64,000 nt of DNA from Miscanthus floridulus. Lineage: Eukaryota; Streptophyta; Magnoliopsida; Poales; Poaceae. Positions within the stretch are counted from its first letter, which is position 1. Each line of letters starts with the position of its first letter. Where the stretch lies: the NCBI RefSeq assembly GCF_019320115.1, contig NC_089587.1:100900166-100964165 (forward strand), in the 5' to 3' direction. The translations under genes were made by a program, and so were the position numbers. This document shows, one piece after another, positions 1-9,302 of the stretch. The notes under the pieces were generated by a model that saw only the letters and a list, made by a program, of their open reading frames with translations, searched no databases and was not told the DNA's origin.

Positions 1-1004
1 AACAGTGGAAACAAATTCGTACAATGTTGGCGGGAAATGAGAGAGAGGGGCTATACCTGCGCTGCTGGCGCCAGCAGGGCCATCAATAGGACAGGTCGCC
101 GGTCGTGGATAGCCAGGATAGGTCGCCGTCGTCCACGGCCGGCCGCCCTCCTGTTCATACAGCCATATGCCGCGACGGAGGGGCCGAGAAAGGACACGGA
201 ATCAGGACACACTGAACAGAGCACCACACACATGCAGGTTTGTCAGGTATCAAGTGATACTGTTAAGCGAATTATCAAATGAAATCATGATCAGAGAGAT
301 CATAAAAGTCATTTTATCGCTCTCAGAAACTGTATTCATGTAAGAAGCAGCATAAATGCATAAGCTGTCAGGAAATAACATGCTTCAGAACTGCAGCTCA
401 TCAAACAAATTACATAAGCCGTGATAGGTGAGAAGAGGACGGACATAATATTATAAGCCGTGCTTGGTGATCTGGTGTGTTTTATCTTAAGCCATATAAT
501 AGATATGAATATTTGCCTTCCCTTGTCTTCAAAGTCATGTCTACATGGCCAGGGCAATATTAGGAGTCAGAGAGTAATAATATGAATATACACATGGCTC
601 AAACCAGTTTGAAGAGTAGCATAGGGATGGAAGACAAAGATATCAAGGGCAATATATGTATATCAACAATCTGTATTTTTGGTCTAACAATGAACTATCA
701 AACCTCATTAGTCATATTATGCTATATCTGCTAACAAATTAGTTACTTTAGGTCTAAAAAACTATCAAATTGTCTTTGTTTCTTCCTTTTATTTATTTAT
801 TGTATGACATGCTCCTTTGCCTAGACTAACACAGAGCATGATTTTTTTTTTTTTTGACAGCTATGGCTATGAGCCTATCAGGACCAAATAACGTAAAGAA
901 ATGAAACATATAAATTAGTGAGTAGAAAAGTGCATAATTTTACTTATGGAAGGATATTTCAAATGTTGGGGTGCTTGTAGCTGTAGATTAGCATGGAGCA
1001 TTAC
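1..1004. other. AT-rich intergenic stretch, no gene recognised
   Basis: Only short open frames occur here, in both directions, with no recognisable domain. Base composition drops from GC-rich over the first ~200 bases to AT-rich. There is a T-run near 841-856. I see no repeat termini or promoter that I would defend. Confidence 0.5.
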
Positions 1005-1411
1005 CTAGAGGTAGCAGCACACCATGGACACCTTGTTGGATTGCTGTTCTTTCCCAGCAAGCACAGCGTCAACAGGAAGTAGCCCCTTCATCCTCAAGCA
1101 ACGCAAAACATTTGCATCCTCCTTCAATTTGAAGCACCTGCTCCTGATTTTCCAAGCCATCTCCTCCTCTAACTCTCCCAAATCAGAGCAAGTATAATAC
1201 ACAACACCTGCACTCCTGCCTCTGGTTTTTGCACAAACACATCAGCCTTCTTCTTCCCAAAATTTCTCCTTTTCCCTGATGAAGGTCGTGCACCTGCGTA
1301 ATCCAACAAATATGAGAGGATTGGTCGGGGGGAAGGGAGCTTAACGATTTGATGGATGAACTCACCACATTTCGATGGCCTCCATGCAGAGGAACGTGGG
1401 CAGCGTGGCAC
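1005..1411 (-). pseudogene. Coding-like remnant of unknown family, frame broken
   Basis: Two adjacent minus-strand open stretches read like real protein rather than chance. The upstream one (about 1411-1200) contains VKLPSPRPILSYLLDYAG followed by a basic RRNFGKKKADVF segment. The downstream one (about 1202-1005) contains a charged ELEEEMAWKIRSRCFKLKED segment and then LRCLRMKGLLPVDAVL. They are in different frames that meet near 1200, and no clean GT-AG junction joins them, so a frameshift or a missing exon is likely. I do not recognise the family. It could be a decayed gene copy or a captured fragment. Confidence 0.3.
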
Positions 1412-2221
1412 GGAGGAGATCGATGGAGCACGTATGTCTGTGTGGCGAGTCAGGATGTGGGTGCCTTCAGTAGTTTGTCATCTCGCATGGACGCTATTGC
1501 TCATCCGAGCATCTGGTGTGGGGCGAGGGGCAGGAGGCAAGAGGCGAGGCGTGGAGAAGGTGCAGCGACGCCACCATCGCTGCCTGTCCGCGCTGGATCC
1601 ACGCAGGCAGCCGCGAGGAAGGCAAACGGCCGCATCGACGCACGCAGCCGCCGGCAGGGCCGGCCGGCCGCCACATCCGCGGGCGCTGGCGTGGGGGACG
1701 TGATGGTCGGGCGACGATGGAGGATTTGAGGCGTTGGCGCAGACTGGGCTCGGACCGGTGCTGCCGCGCAGGGCCCCGGCGGCGGCGGAGCGGCAAGCGT
1801 CAGGGATGGTGGGACAGGTGGGCGCGGAGAGAGGCCCGAACCTGCAAGCAACGCAGCTGGTTGGACATGCGGCGGCGGCTGAGGAGACGCGGACGGGCGG
1901 AGGCGGTGGGAGTTCAGGGACGGCAAAGCGGTGGCGGCTGTGGAGACGGAGCGGGGACGGCAAGTCGGCAAGGAAGAAGCGGATGCGGGAGGGGGTGGGA
2001 TTGGGCTGTTTTCATCGGGGTCAGGCAAAGAGTTTTTTGGCAGAAGAGCTGGTGACCCTGTGGCCGTTGATGAGAAATCTGACGAACAGGGAAAGCAGGT
2101 GACGTGGCTTAAGGAGAGAAAAAATTGGTATATACACAAATAAGGGAATAATATGGTAGATATGATAGATTTATAAACGCAGAAATTTCACAGAAATTAA
2201 TTACACAGGTTAATCAAAACT
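1412..2221. other. GC-rich segment with overlapping open frames, no recognised product
   Basis: Strongly GC-rich sequence gives long open frames on both strands (for example minus 2139-1501 and plus 1516-2055). The translations are Pro/Ala/Arg-rich and have no recognisable motif, as expected of GC-rich DNA lacking stop codons. It could be the 5' part of the broken minus-strand gene next door or an old CpG-rich promoter. Nothing in the sequence decides between these. Confidence 0.3.
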
Positions 2222-2390
2222 TTGCACGGGCTGGGCTAGAGGCCTAGAGCTGGATGGATTTGCACGGGCTGGGCTAGAGGCCTAGAGCTGGATGGATGCT
2301 TTGGGGGCTTCAAAGCCCATTCCATTGCACGGGCTGGGCTAGAGGCCTAGAGCTGGATGGATGCTTTGGGGGCTTCAAAGCTCATTCCAT
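2222..2390. repeat. Three-copy tandem repeat upstream of glutaredoxin
   Basis: A unit beginning TTGCACGGGCTGGGCTAGAG recurs at 2222, 2260 and 2325. The first copy is 38 bases long. The second is 65 bases because it also carries a segment containing GATGCTTTGGGGGCTTC. The third repeats this longer form. It lies ~155 bases upstream of the glutaredoxin start codon, so it falls in the promoter or 5' UTR of that gene. Confidence 0.8.
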
Positions 2391-2545
2391 GAAGGGAATC
2401 CATCCAATCCCATTCAGAGTCGAGTTGTTTCTCCAAAAAAAAAAAAATCAGAGTCGTGTCGTGTACTCGTGTTGTGGCCGGAGGAGACACGGTCGAGAGG
2501 ACTCGGGAGAGATTCCGCCACCGCCATCGCCATCGCCGGGCTCAG

Positions 2546-5500
2546 ATGCCGCCGCCGCAGTCGGGCATGGCCCTCTGCCGCCTTCCCACGGCCACCCTTG
2601 GCCTTCCGCTTTCTCTCCCCTGTTTGCTATCTCGTCCCCGCCTGTCCCTCGCCGCACGTCGCGCCAGGGCCGTCGCCGCCAGGGCCTCCTCCTCCTCGCC
2701 ATCACCGGACTCTTCCTTCGGTTCGCGGATGGAGGATTCCGTCAAGAAGACGGTGGCCGACAACCCCGTCGTCATCTACTCCAAGTCATGGTGCTCGTAA
2801 GATTAATAGCCCCTACTGAACCAAACCTAGCATTGATTCATTAGCTTCGATTCGCCCTCACCTCATCTGATTGACTGATTCCATGCCATGCTCAACGTCG
2901 GCAGATATTGCATGGAGGTGAAGGCGCTCTTCAAGCGGATCGGTGTGCAGCCTCACGTCATCGAGCTCGACCATCTCGGTTCGTCCCCTTTTCCCCTTCA
3001 TGTCCTTCCTTCCAGAGCGATGCTCTCTCTGGAACTGAACTGAGTACCGCTCTTTAATTCAGATTACCCTAAAGGACTGTCATATATGAAATCATGTATC
3101 ATTACCATTGACTGTCCAACCGTGCTATACCCCATGTCCGTGGGCAATCAGGTGGCAATGTTACTGAATCATTTTTGTGACTTTGAGATGGAGATGTTTT
3201 CTGCTGTTCAAACTCTGTGGTTTCTTTAGCTGCACCCCTGGCCAATTCGGGTTGACTGGTTGAGGCCGTTATAAATGTTTGATCAAGTATATATACATAC
3301 ATGGAAAGGTGCTCTTGCACACTCAACACCATTGGGAATTGACAATCTCTATTGCCAAAGCTCTATAGCAGGTGTAGGTTAAAATTTACCTAGCCTGAAC
3401 CTGTGAAAGCACAACATCCCATCAGAAATGAGCATCGATGTCTTGCGGCTTGTGATTCTCCTTGTCCTACCATGGATACCATCAATACCCGTGTATTTGA
3501 CGCTGCTAGTCATGTTCAGTTGGCCAAATGTGCTATGGCCATACCCATTTTTTCCCTGTGTGATATGTGTGGTAGTTGTGCACTATTTTGTGCCTCATGG
3601 AATGTGTATGAATGTCATATACAGTTTTTCGTTCAGGCTCCTCTACTCTCCACTTTGCCAACCAGTTATATGGTCTTTCAGAACCCACATGTTCATAATT
3701 TCATTTGATTTTCTTCTTCGTCACCATCAGCTACAAATCCTATCACATGCAAAAGCACTACCAGTTGAACAGTAGCTTGAACTATTGCGTATACTGATAT
3801 ACTTGTTTGACTCGTACCAGACATAATGCATTTGGCATGCTCATAGGCACTAGGGACTTCAGCATACCTTTTTAGTAGATGATACCCCACGCGTTGCTGC
3901 GGGGATTTTATAGAAAGATTATTGTAGATAGTTTTATAGGATTCATGTAGTAATTTCAACAATTGTTGTTTAACTAATTTACAAGTGAGTATATATAAGA
4001 AAAATATAATAATGTTTTTGTGTGCTATGGAAATAAATAGAATCCGTTCAAAAATAGATTAGTCATCTTCACGAAGATATATCACGATCACCATGATAGG
4101 AGTACTAATAAAATTTCTTATTGTAAATAACTATAACTATATTTCTAATTTTTGGTAGCAGGAGTGTAGTGGAAAATTGCATGCATTTATTGACGATGTC
4201 CTGCATGTGGTGGGGAAAAAAACAGCATGATTAGTAGGAGAGGCCACATGTATACTTATACCATGCAAAAAAATGCAACACAGATACTTACCACCAGTTA
4301 CTCTAAGATATGGATACTTCCCATACGACATATGTACCAGCGAAGATACGAAACGTCCCGCGGCGGCGATGCAAGGACCAACTCGATGGTGGCGATCCTG
4401 GTGGACGCGTCGATGGTGGCGATCCTGTTGGCCGCAGCGCCGCAGCGGCTCCGACGCGTCAGTACTGGTGACGTGTCGACTCGATGGCATCCAATATAAG
4501 CGACCATCGTAGACCGGCGACAGCACTGAGCATGTTCTTCGGGCCGAGAAGAAGCACCTGCTGCTTCCCAGGGAGGAGCCGGAGGACGCGAAGGACAGTG
4601 GCGCTCTCATCACCCTCCAGGCCGCCACGACATATTAGGTGCTGCGCCATTTGCACAAAGGTAAGCCAGCTGTTGCGGCAGCATTGGCGAGTGAGGAGCA
4701 TACAGTAAGGCAGAGCCACCCGTCGACGATTGGACAGAGGAGTGTTGCCGGAGAAGATGTCGGGTCGTGATTCATGAAGGAACGCAAGAGATGAGGTCGT
4801 GAGAAGGCAACGCTAGATTTAAACATGAAGGCAGCAACCACGACTCGAGCAGTTTCTTTCTCATAATGCATAATGGGATCGTGAGTTGTGGCAGTGGAAA
4901 GGATATTGGGAAGAAGAAGAGTCATAACGGAATGAGAAGAGGCCGGGAATGGGTGGGGCGTCATGTCTGGGAAGGAGAAACGATAGGTGGTGTCTTGTTC
5001 CTGCGTTCAACAAAGAGATGGGAAGTGTGGGCCATATTGATGACGTGGTTTCACAGAATTACAGAGAATTCTTGTAGTGGGTTCCTCCTATTTAGGTATA
5101 GTAGATTCCTATGTGTTTTGAGTGTGCTAGTGAAGCTGGCCATGTCAGCATATCTAAATGTACCCTCGCTATGCTTGTGTTTTTGTGTTTTAGACTTTTA
5201 GTAAGTCACATGACCTGAAGGGTTGTGATTTTTTGGTAATTATTTCGTACTGAAAATGAGAAACAGTGTAGTAATGCAGTGATTCTATATCAATTTTCAT
5301 GTTGATGTTCTTATGCAACTGAGAGCTAATCCCTTTCAGGCGCCCAAGGACCACAACTACAAAAGGTATTAGAGAGGCTGACTGGACAGTCTACTGTTCC
5401 TAATGTTTTCATCGGTATGCCAACTTTCCCTTTCTCACCGTCATTTTTACTGTCTAGCCTAGCTTTTTTCTTTTGTTCATGACTCAGTAGCAAAATCACT

Positions 5501-6440
5501 CAATGATACCAACACATGTGTCCCATTTGTAGTTTGTTACTGCATGGAAATTAATTCACGCATGCATCTTGTTTTGATGTACATTGTATGACTCAATTCT
5601 TTAAATGATTGTTTTGTTCTATTCCAGGTGGAAAGCATGTTGGTGGGTGTACAGGTATTATAAATGTGCTCTTTGTTGAATGCTGGTCATTATTTACAGA
5701 CATACAATGTGGCAAATGATGATGTCCACCTGTAGATTAGATGAGAGTGTATGTAACCTCATAATATTTTTCCTGTGCTAAGCTATTCCTGCTACATGAG
5801 CAGGGGTGAAGCTAGATTAGAAATGACCCTGGTGCATACTCCACTGTGTATATTAAGAAAGGGGCAGACCCAGTGCCGGAGGCTCCCACATGAGTGGGGT
5901 CTGGGGAAGGGAAAAACCGAGGCAAGCCTTCCCCGTAAATCTGCGGAGAGGCTGCTTCGAACCCACGACCTGGTGACTCAGTGAGACAGCTCTCACCACT
6001 GCACCAGGCCTGCCCTTCACTGTGTATATTAAGAAATCTATACAATTTTCCTGTATTTGAGAGGTCAATTGCTGCAATTCGGCTTAGCCAAAGATACATA
6101 TTCTTCTAACACTAGGAAGATAATTGAAGCAAAGGCCATCCATCTTAAATTTCTTCTATGCATAACACTAGAAAGATAATGAAAGCAAATGGCCATCTCT
6201 AGGACTATAATGGAAGCAAATAGGCATCCATCTTCAATTTTTGCTTTGTATACCTGCGCTGTGGCTGCATCTGCATTATAAGGTAGGCTGTGAGTCTGCG
6301 AGAAAAATAAAAATAAAAATAAAAAACTTGCTAATACTGGCATGCGCTGTTCTTATGTTGTAGATACTGTGAAGCTGTATCGCAAGGGGGAGCTAGCTAG
6401 CATGCTGTCGGACCTGGATATCAACATTAACAACTCGTGA
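2546..6440 (+). CDS. Chloroplast-type glutaredoxin, WCSYC active site (5 exons)
   Basis: The model is join(2546..2796, 2905..2978, 5340..5414, 5628..5654, 6364..6440), 167 aa, with GT-AG at every junction and all phases consistent. Residues 1-60 form an Arg/Ser/Ala-rich leader typical of a plastid transit peptide. The glutaredoxin fold follows: WCSYC active site at 82-86, TVP cis-proline motif at 127-129, and the glutathione-binding GGCTD at 139-143. Family knowledge: such proteins reduce disulfides or glutathionylated proteins with glutathione. The second Cys (CSYC rather than CSYS) resembles the GRXC5 branch of the GRXC5/GRXS12 group. The start at 2546 is the first Met in good context. An in-frame Met at 2567 and an in-frame 2456 start are alternatives. 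Intron 3 (2361 bp) is enlarged by a Helitron and intron 4 holds a SINE. Confidence 0.9.
3875..5105 (-). mobile_element. Non-autonomous Helitron in glutaredoxin intron 3
   Basis: Read on the minus strand, the element starts at 5105 with TCTACTATACC next to a host A. It ends at 3875 with CTAC next to a host T. About 10 bases before that end is a GC hairpin, CCCCGCAGCAACGCGTGGGG (3904-3885). A TC start, A/T insertion site and subterminal hairpin are Helitron hallmarks. The last base departs from the usual CTRR end. It is ~1.23 kb, with no Rep/helicase coding and no convincing captured gene; the open frames at 4137-4719 are unremarkable. Confidence 0.6.
5842..6036 (-). mobile_element. tRNA-derived SINE in glutaredoxin intron 4, antisense, with 19-bp TSD
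   Basis: The SINE body is 5861-6017. It is flanked by a perfect 19-bp direct repeat, CACTGTGTATATTAAGAAA, at 5842-5860 and 6018-6036. On the minus strand it starts GGGCAGGCCTGGTGCAGTGG (A-box-like) and carries a B-box-like GGTTCGAAGC. It resembles the Au family of grass SINEs, a name I recall rather than checked. A clearly related copy lies at 6621-6786 in the opposite orientation. Confidence 0.85.
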
Positions 6441-6605
6441 CAAGTTTGAGCATGTTCTGCAAGGATGGATTTGAGGCTTGAGAGACTTGGGCCGCCCTGT
6501 ATTGAGTTTTTAATTGTTGCAGATCCATTATGCCTGCATGAAAAAAAAAACTGGTGTCATTTACACATTTTTGTTTGGTACCCCGATTAAATCATTAAAT
6601 TTGAG

Positions 6606-6801
6606 TATTTGACCATTGTAGAAGGGCAGGCCTGGTGTAGTGGTGAGAGCTGTTTCACTAAGTCACCAGGTCATGGGTTCGAAGCAGTCTCTCCGCAGAT
6701 TTGCGGGGGGAAGACTTGCCTCGGTTTTTCCTTTCCCCAGACTCCACTCATGTGGGAGGCTCCGACACTGGGTCTGCCTTTTTTTTTATTTGACCATTGT
6801 A
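6606..6801 (+). mobile_element. tRNA-derived SINE downstream of glutaredoxin, with 15-bp TSD
   Basis: The SINE body is 6621-6786, between perfect 15-bp direct repeats TATTTGACCATTGTA at 6606-6620 and 6787-6801. An A-box-like GCCTGGTGTAGTGGTGAGAG (6630-6649) and a B-box GGTTCGAAGC (6676-6685) mark the pol III promoter. The 3' end is a T-run (about 6779-6787). It starts 181 bases after the glutaredoxin stop codon, so it may lie in that gene's 3' UTR. Confidence 0.85.
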
Positions 6802-7340
6802 TGCACATTGCTAGAAAGAAAAGGGAACGAACTCGAAAAATCTTGTGTCCTTGGTAATTTCTTGTCTTTTTTTTTCCAAGCACATAAGTATATATTGCAA
6901 TGCATGGAGTGCTACGATGTGCGGCATGTGACGTGGAGCATTAGCAGGTAGAGAGCAGGTAGCTGAAACTCCCGAGTTTGACTGAGCCTGTGTTGCTGCT
7001 GCCTGTGATTTCTGGAGTAAACATACCACCACTGCCGAAGCAAGAAAATGAATGGCCTGAAAAATGACTGCCGAAGCTAGAAAATGAATGGCCTGAAAAA
7101 TGCGGTGGTGTAAGGTTTGTTACGCAAGGACAGGGCGGCGTGTACGCAGCCGCGGTTACAGGCGGAGGATCATCGTACTCCTTTTCTTCTTCTGGTAGCG
7201 TTGCAATCAAAGAACTCGGGCAGTGTGGTTGAACATCCCCAAGAGCCGACCGGGGCGGCGGCGGCTGCTGCTGCTGCCATGCCACCCTTCAAGATGCATG
7301 GACAGATCGATGGATCACTAGACTGGCTACTTCAATGCGG
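6802..7340. other. Intergenic / GDSL upstream region with a small 36-bp tandem repeat
   Basis: No gene is seen. A two-copy direct repeat containing AGAAAATGAATGGCCTGAAA lies at about 7032-7103 with a 36-base period. The segment 7117-7320 becomes GC-richer and is the proximal promoter of the GDSL gene. Confidence 0.5.
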
Positions 7341-7348
7341 TATAAATA
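7341..7348 (+). promoter_or_regulatory. TATA box of the GDSL gene
   Basis: TATAAATA at 7341-7348 sits in a GC-richer context. Transcription should then start about 7370-7380. This makes the in-frame ATG at 7371 unlikely to be translated and supports 7482 as the start codon. Confidence 0.75.
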
Positions 7349-7481
7349 GGGATCCTCGCCATGCTACGCAATGCAGTGCAACAGCTCCATCAACATTGTA
7401 GTATTTACCATCGTACTGTCTGCATTTCTTCCTAGGCGTTCCGCAGCAGCGAAGAAGCAGTCAAGCAGAGCATATCACAGA

Positions 7482-8636
7482 ATGCTTTCAGTTGCAGCAG
7501 CAGGTAACCGCGGCAGGCTCGTTGCAGCCACCGCGTGCTTCCTCGTCGCCCTCCTGCAGCAGCTGCAGGTGCGCTCGGCCACGGCCACGGCCACCCCGCC
7601 TCGTGCCTTCTTCGTCTTCGGCGACTCGCTGGTGGACAGCGGCAACAACAACTACCTTGCCACCACGGCGCGCGCCGACTCGCCGCCGTACGGCCTCGAC
7701 TACCCGACGCACCGCGCCACGGGCCGCTTCTCCAACGGCCGGAACGTGCCGGACATCATCAGCGAGTACCTGGGCGCGGAGCCGGCGCTGCCGTACCTGA
7801 GCCCGCACCTCGACGGGCGCAAGCTGCTGGTGGGCGCCAACTTCGCGTCGGCCGGCGTCGGCATCCTCAACGACACGGGCATCCAGTTCGCCAACATCAT
7901 CCGCATCCAGAAGCAGCTCCGGTACTTCCAACAGTACCAGAGCCGCGTGAGCCGGCTCATCGGCGGCGACGCCACGGCGCGCCTCGTCCGGGGCGCGCTC
8001 GTGCTCATCACGCTCGGCGGCAACGACTTCATCAACAACTACTACCTGGTGCCCTTCTCCGCGCGGTCCCGGGAGATGTCGCTGCCGGACTACGTGCGCT
8101 ACGTCGTCTCCGAGTACGCCAAGATCCTGCGCCAGCTCTACTCCCTGGGGGCGCGCCGGGTGCTCGTCACGGGGTCCGGGCCGCTCGGGTGCGCCCCCGC
8201 CGAGCTGGCGCTGCGGGGCAGCCGGGCCGGGGAGTGCAACGCCGAGCTGCAGCGCGCCGCCGCGCTCTACAACCCGCAGCTCGTGGACATGATCAAGGGC
8301 GTCAACGCCGAACTCGGCACCGACGTCTTCGTCGCCGTCAACGCCTACCGGATGCACATGGACTTCATCTCCGACCCGGCCGCCTACGGCTTCGTTACCT
8401 CCAAGGTCGCGTGCTGCGGCCAGGGCCCCTACAACGGCCTGGGGCTCTGCACCGCTGCCTCTAACGTCTGCCCGGACCGCAACGTCTACGCCTTCTGGGA
8501 CAACTTCCATCCCACGGAGAAGGCCAACCGCATCATCGTCAGCCAGTTCATGGACGGCCCCCAGGAGTACATGCACCCGCTCAACCTCAGCACCATCCTC
8601 GCCGTCGACGCCCGCGCCGCTGCCACCTTCAACTAA
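7482..8636 (+). CDS. GDSL esterase/lipase, secreted, intronless
   Basis: An uninterrupted 384-aa reading frame. Residues 1-32 form a signal peptide with the hydrophobic core [10 protein letters not shown]. Block I is [16 protein letters not shown], with nucleophile Ser49. Block II is GANFASAG (oxyanion Gly). Block III is LGGNDF (179-183, Asn181). Block V is [10 protein letters not shown], with Asp340 and His343 of the catalytic triad. The length and the [15 protein letters not shown] segment match the plant GDSL family, closest in my reading to the LTL1-like branch. Family role: hydrolysis of ester bonds in lipids or cell-wall/cuticle polymers in the apoplast; the substrate here is unknown. 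Related plant genes often have introns, so the intronless form is notable. The frame extends upstream to 7371, but the TATA position argues for 7482. Confidence 0.9.
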   Translation: MLSVAAAGNRGRLVAATACFLVALLQQLQVRSATATATPPRAFFVFGDSLVDSGNNNYLATTARADSPPYGLDYPTHRATGRFSNGRNVPDIISEYLGAEPALPYLSPHLDGRKLLVGANFASAGVGILNDTGIQFANIIRIQKQLRYFQQYQSRVSRLIGGDATARLVRGALVLITLGGNDFINNYYLVPFSARSREMSLPDYVRYVVSEYAKILRQLYSLGARRVLVTGSGPLGCAPAELALRGSRAGECNAELQRAAALYNPQLVDMIKGVNAELGTDVFVAVNAYRMHMDFISDPAAYGFVTSKVACCGQGPYNGLGLCTAASNVCPDRNVYAFWDNFHPTEKANRIIVSQFMDGPQEYMHPLNLSTILAVDARAAATFN

Positions 8637-9302
8637 GACAAGAGTATAGCATATGAAAACAGACGACATTCATATCATATCATATATATTATGCACCCAT
8701 CCAAACCCCAGCAGTTCATCAGTATTTGTACTCCGATACGATACATCATACATCCAGTAGCATGCATTGCACCCTAGTATTAGTACGCACGTACGGTTCC
8801 TGCTGAGAATCTGAAATAAAAACGAGCTGTACTTCATCATTCAGAGTAAGCATACAAATATCTCTCTAATAAAGGTCATGTAGCAGCCAGACAATAAGCA
8901 AGCGCGCAGCAATCTCACCACATTTAATTTATTGCCAATTAAAAACAAACATCTCTACATATATGCAGTCGTCGTTACACTTGGACGTGGGGATATATAT
9001 ACCACTCTATATTTATACTGTAGTTGCTGCAGTATAATGCCAGCAACCACCCAGAAATTAGTCCCAATGGAATAAAGACGAATCAATGAAACATTGATCA
9101 CAATTCAAGGGTACAAACTTGACCCATTCCACACCACAAACTGGTATTGGTATTCATTCATACATACTGGTAGCCAGAATTGACATGTGGCTTTCATAAA
9201 ATGACCACATTTGGGATTCACGTATCATGTGCATCAGCATCAACCTGCAAAAGTGTTTGCTTCCCAAGGGGAAAAAAATGGAGAAAAGCAGCAGCACATC
9301 CA
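8637..9302. other. Convergent intergenic region between GDSL and TH2 genes
   Basis: This holds the 3' ends of two convergent genes. Candidate plus-strand poly(A) signals are AATAAA at 8815-8820 and AATAAA near 8868. No further gene or mobile-element end is seen. Confidence 0.5.

Noticed and set aside
6630..6690. tRNA gene suggested by A-box and B-box sequences
   Set aside because: It does not form a tRNA cloverleaf. It is part of a SINE with TSDs and a T-rich tail.
7535..8464. 309-codon plus-strand frame overlapping the GDSL gene
   Set aside because: Alternative-frame shadow caused by high GC. It is His/Arg/Pro-rich without motifs.
7488..8669. 393-codon open frame antisense to the GDSL gene
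   Set aside because: It is the mirror of a GC-rich coding exon. Its Glu/Val/Arg-rich translation has no domain, and the plus-strand frame has all catalytic motifs.
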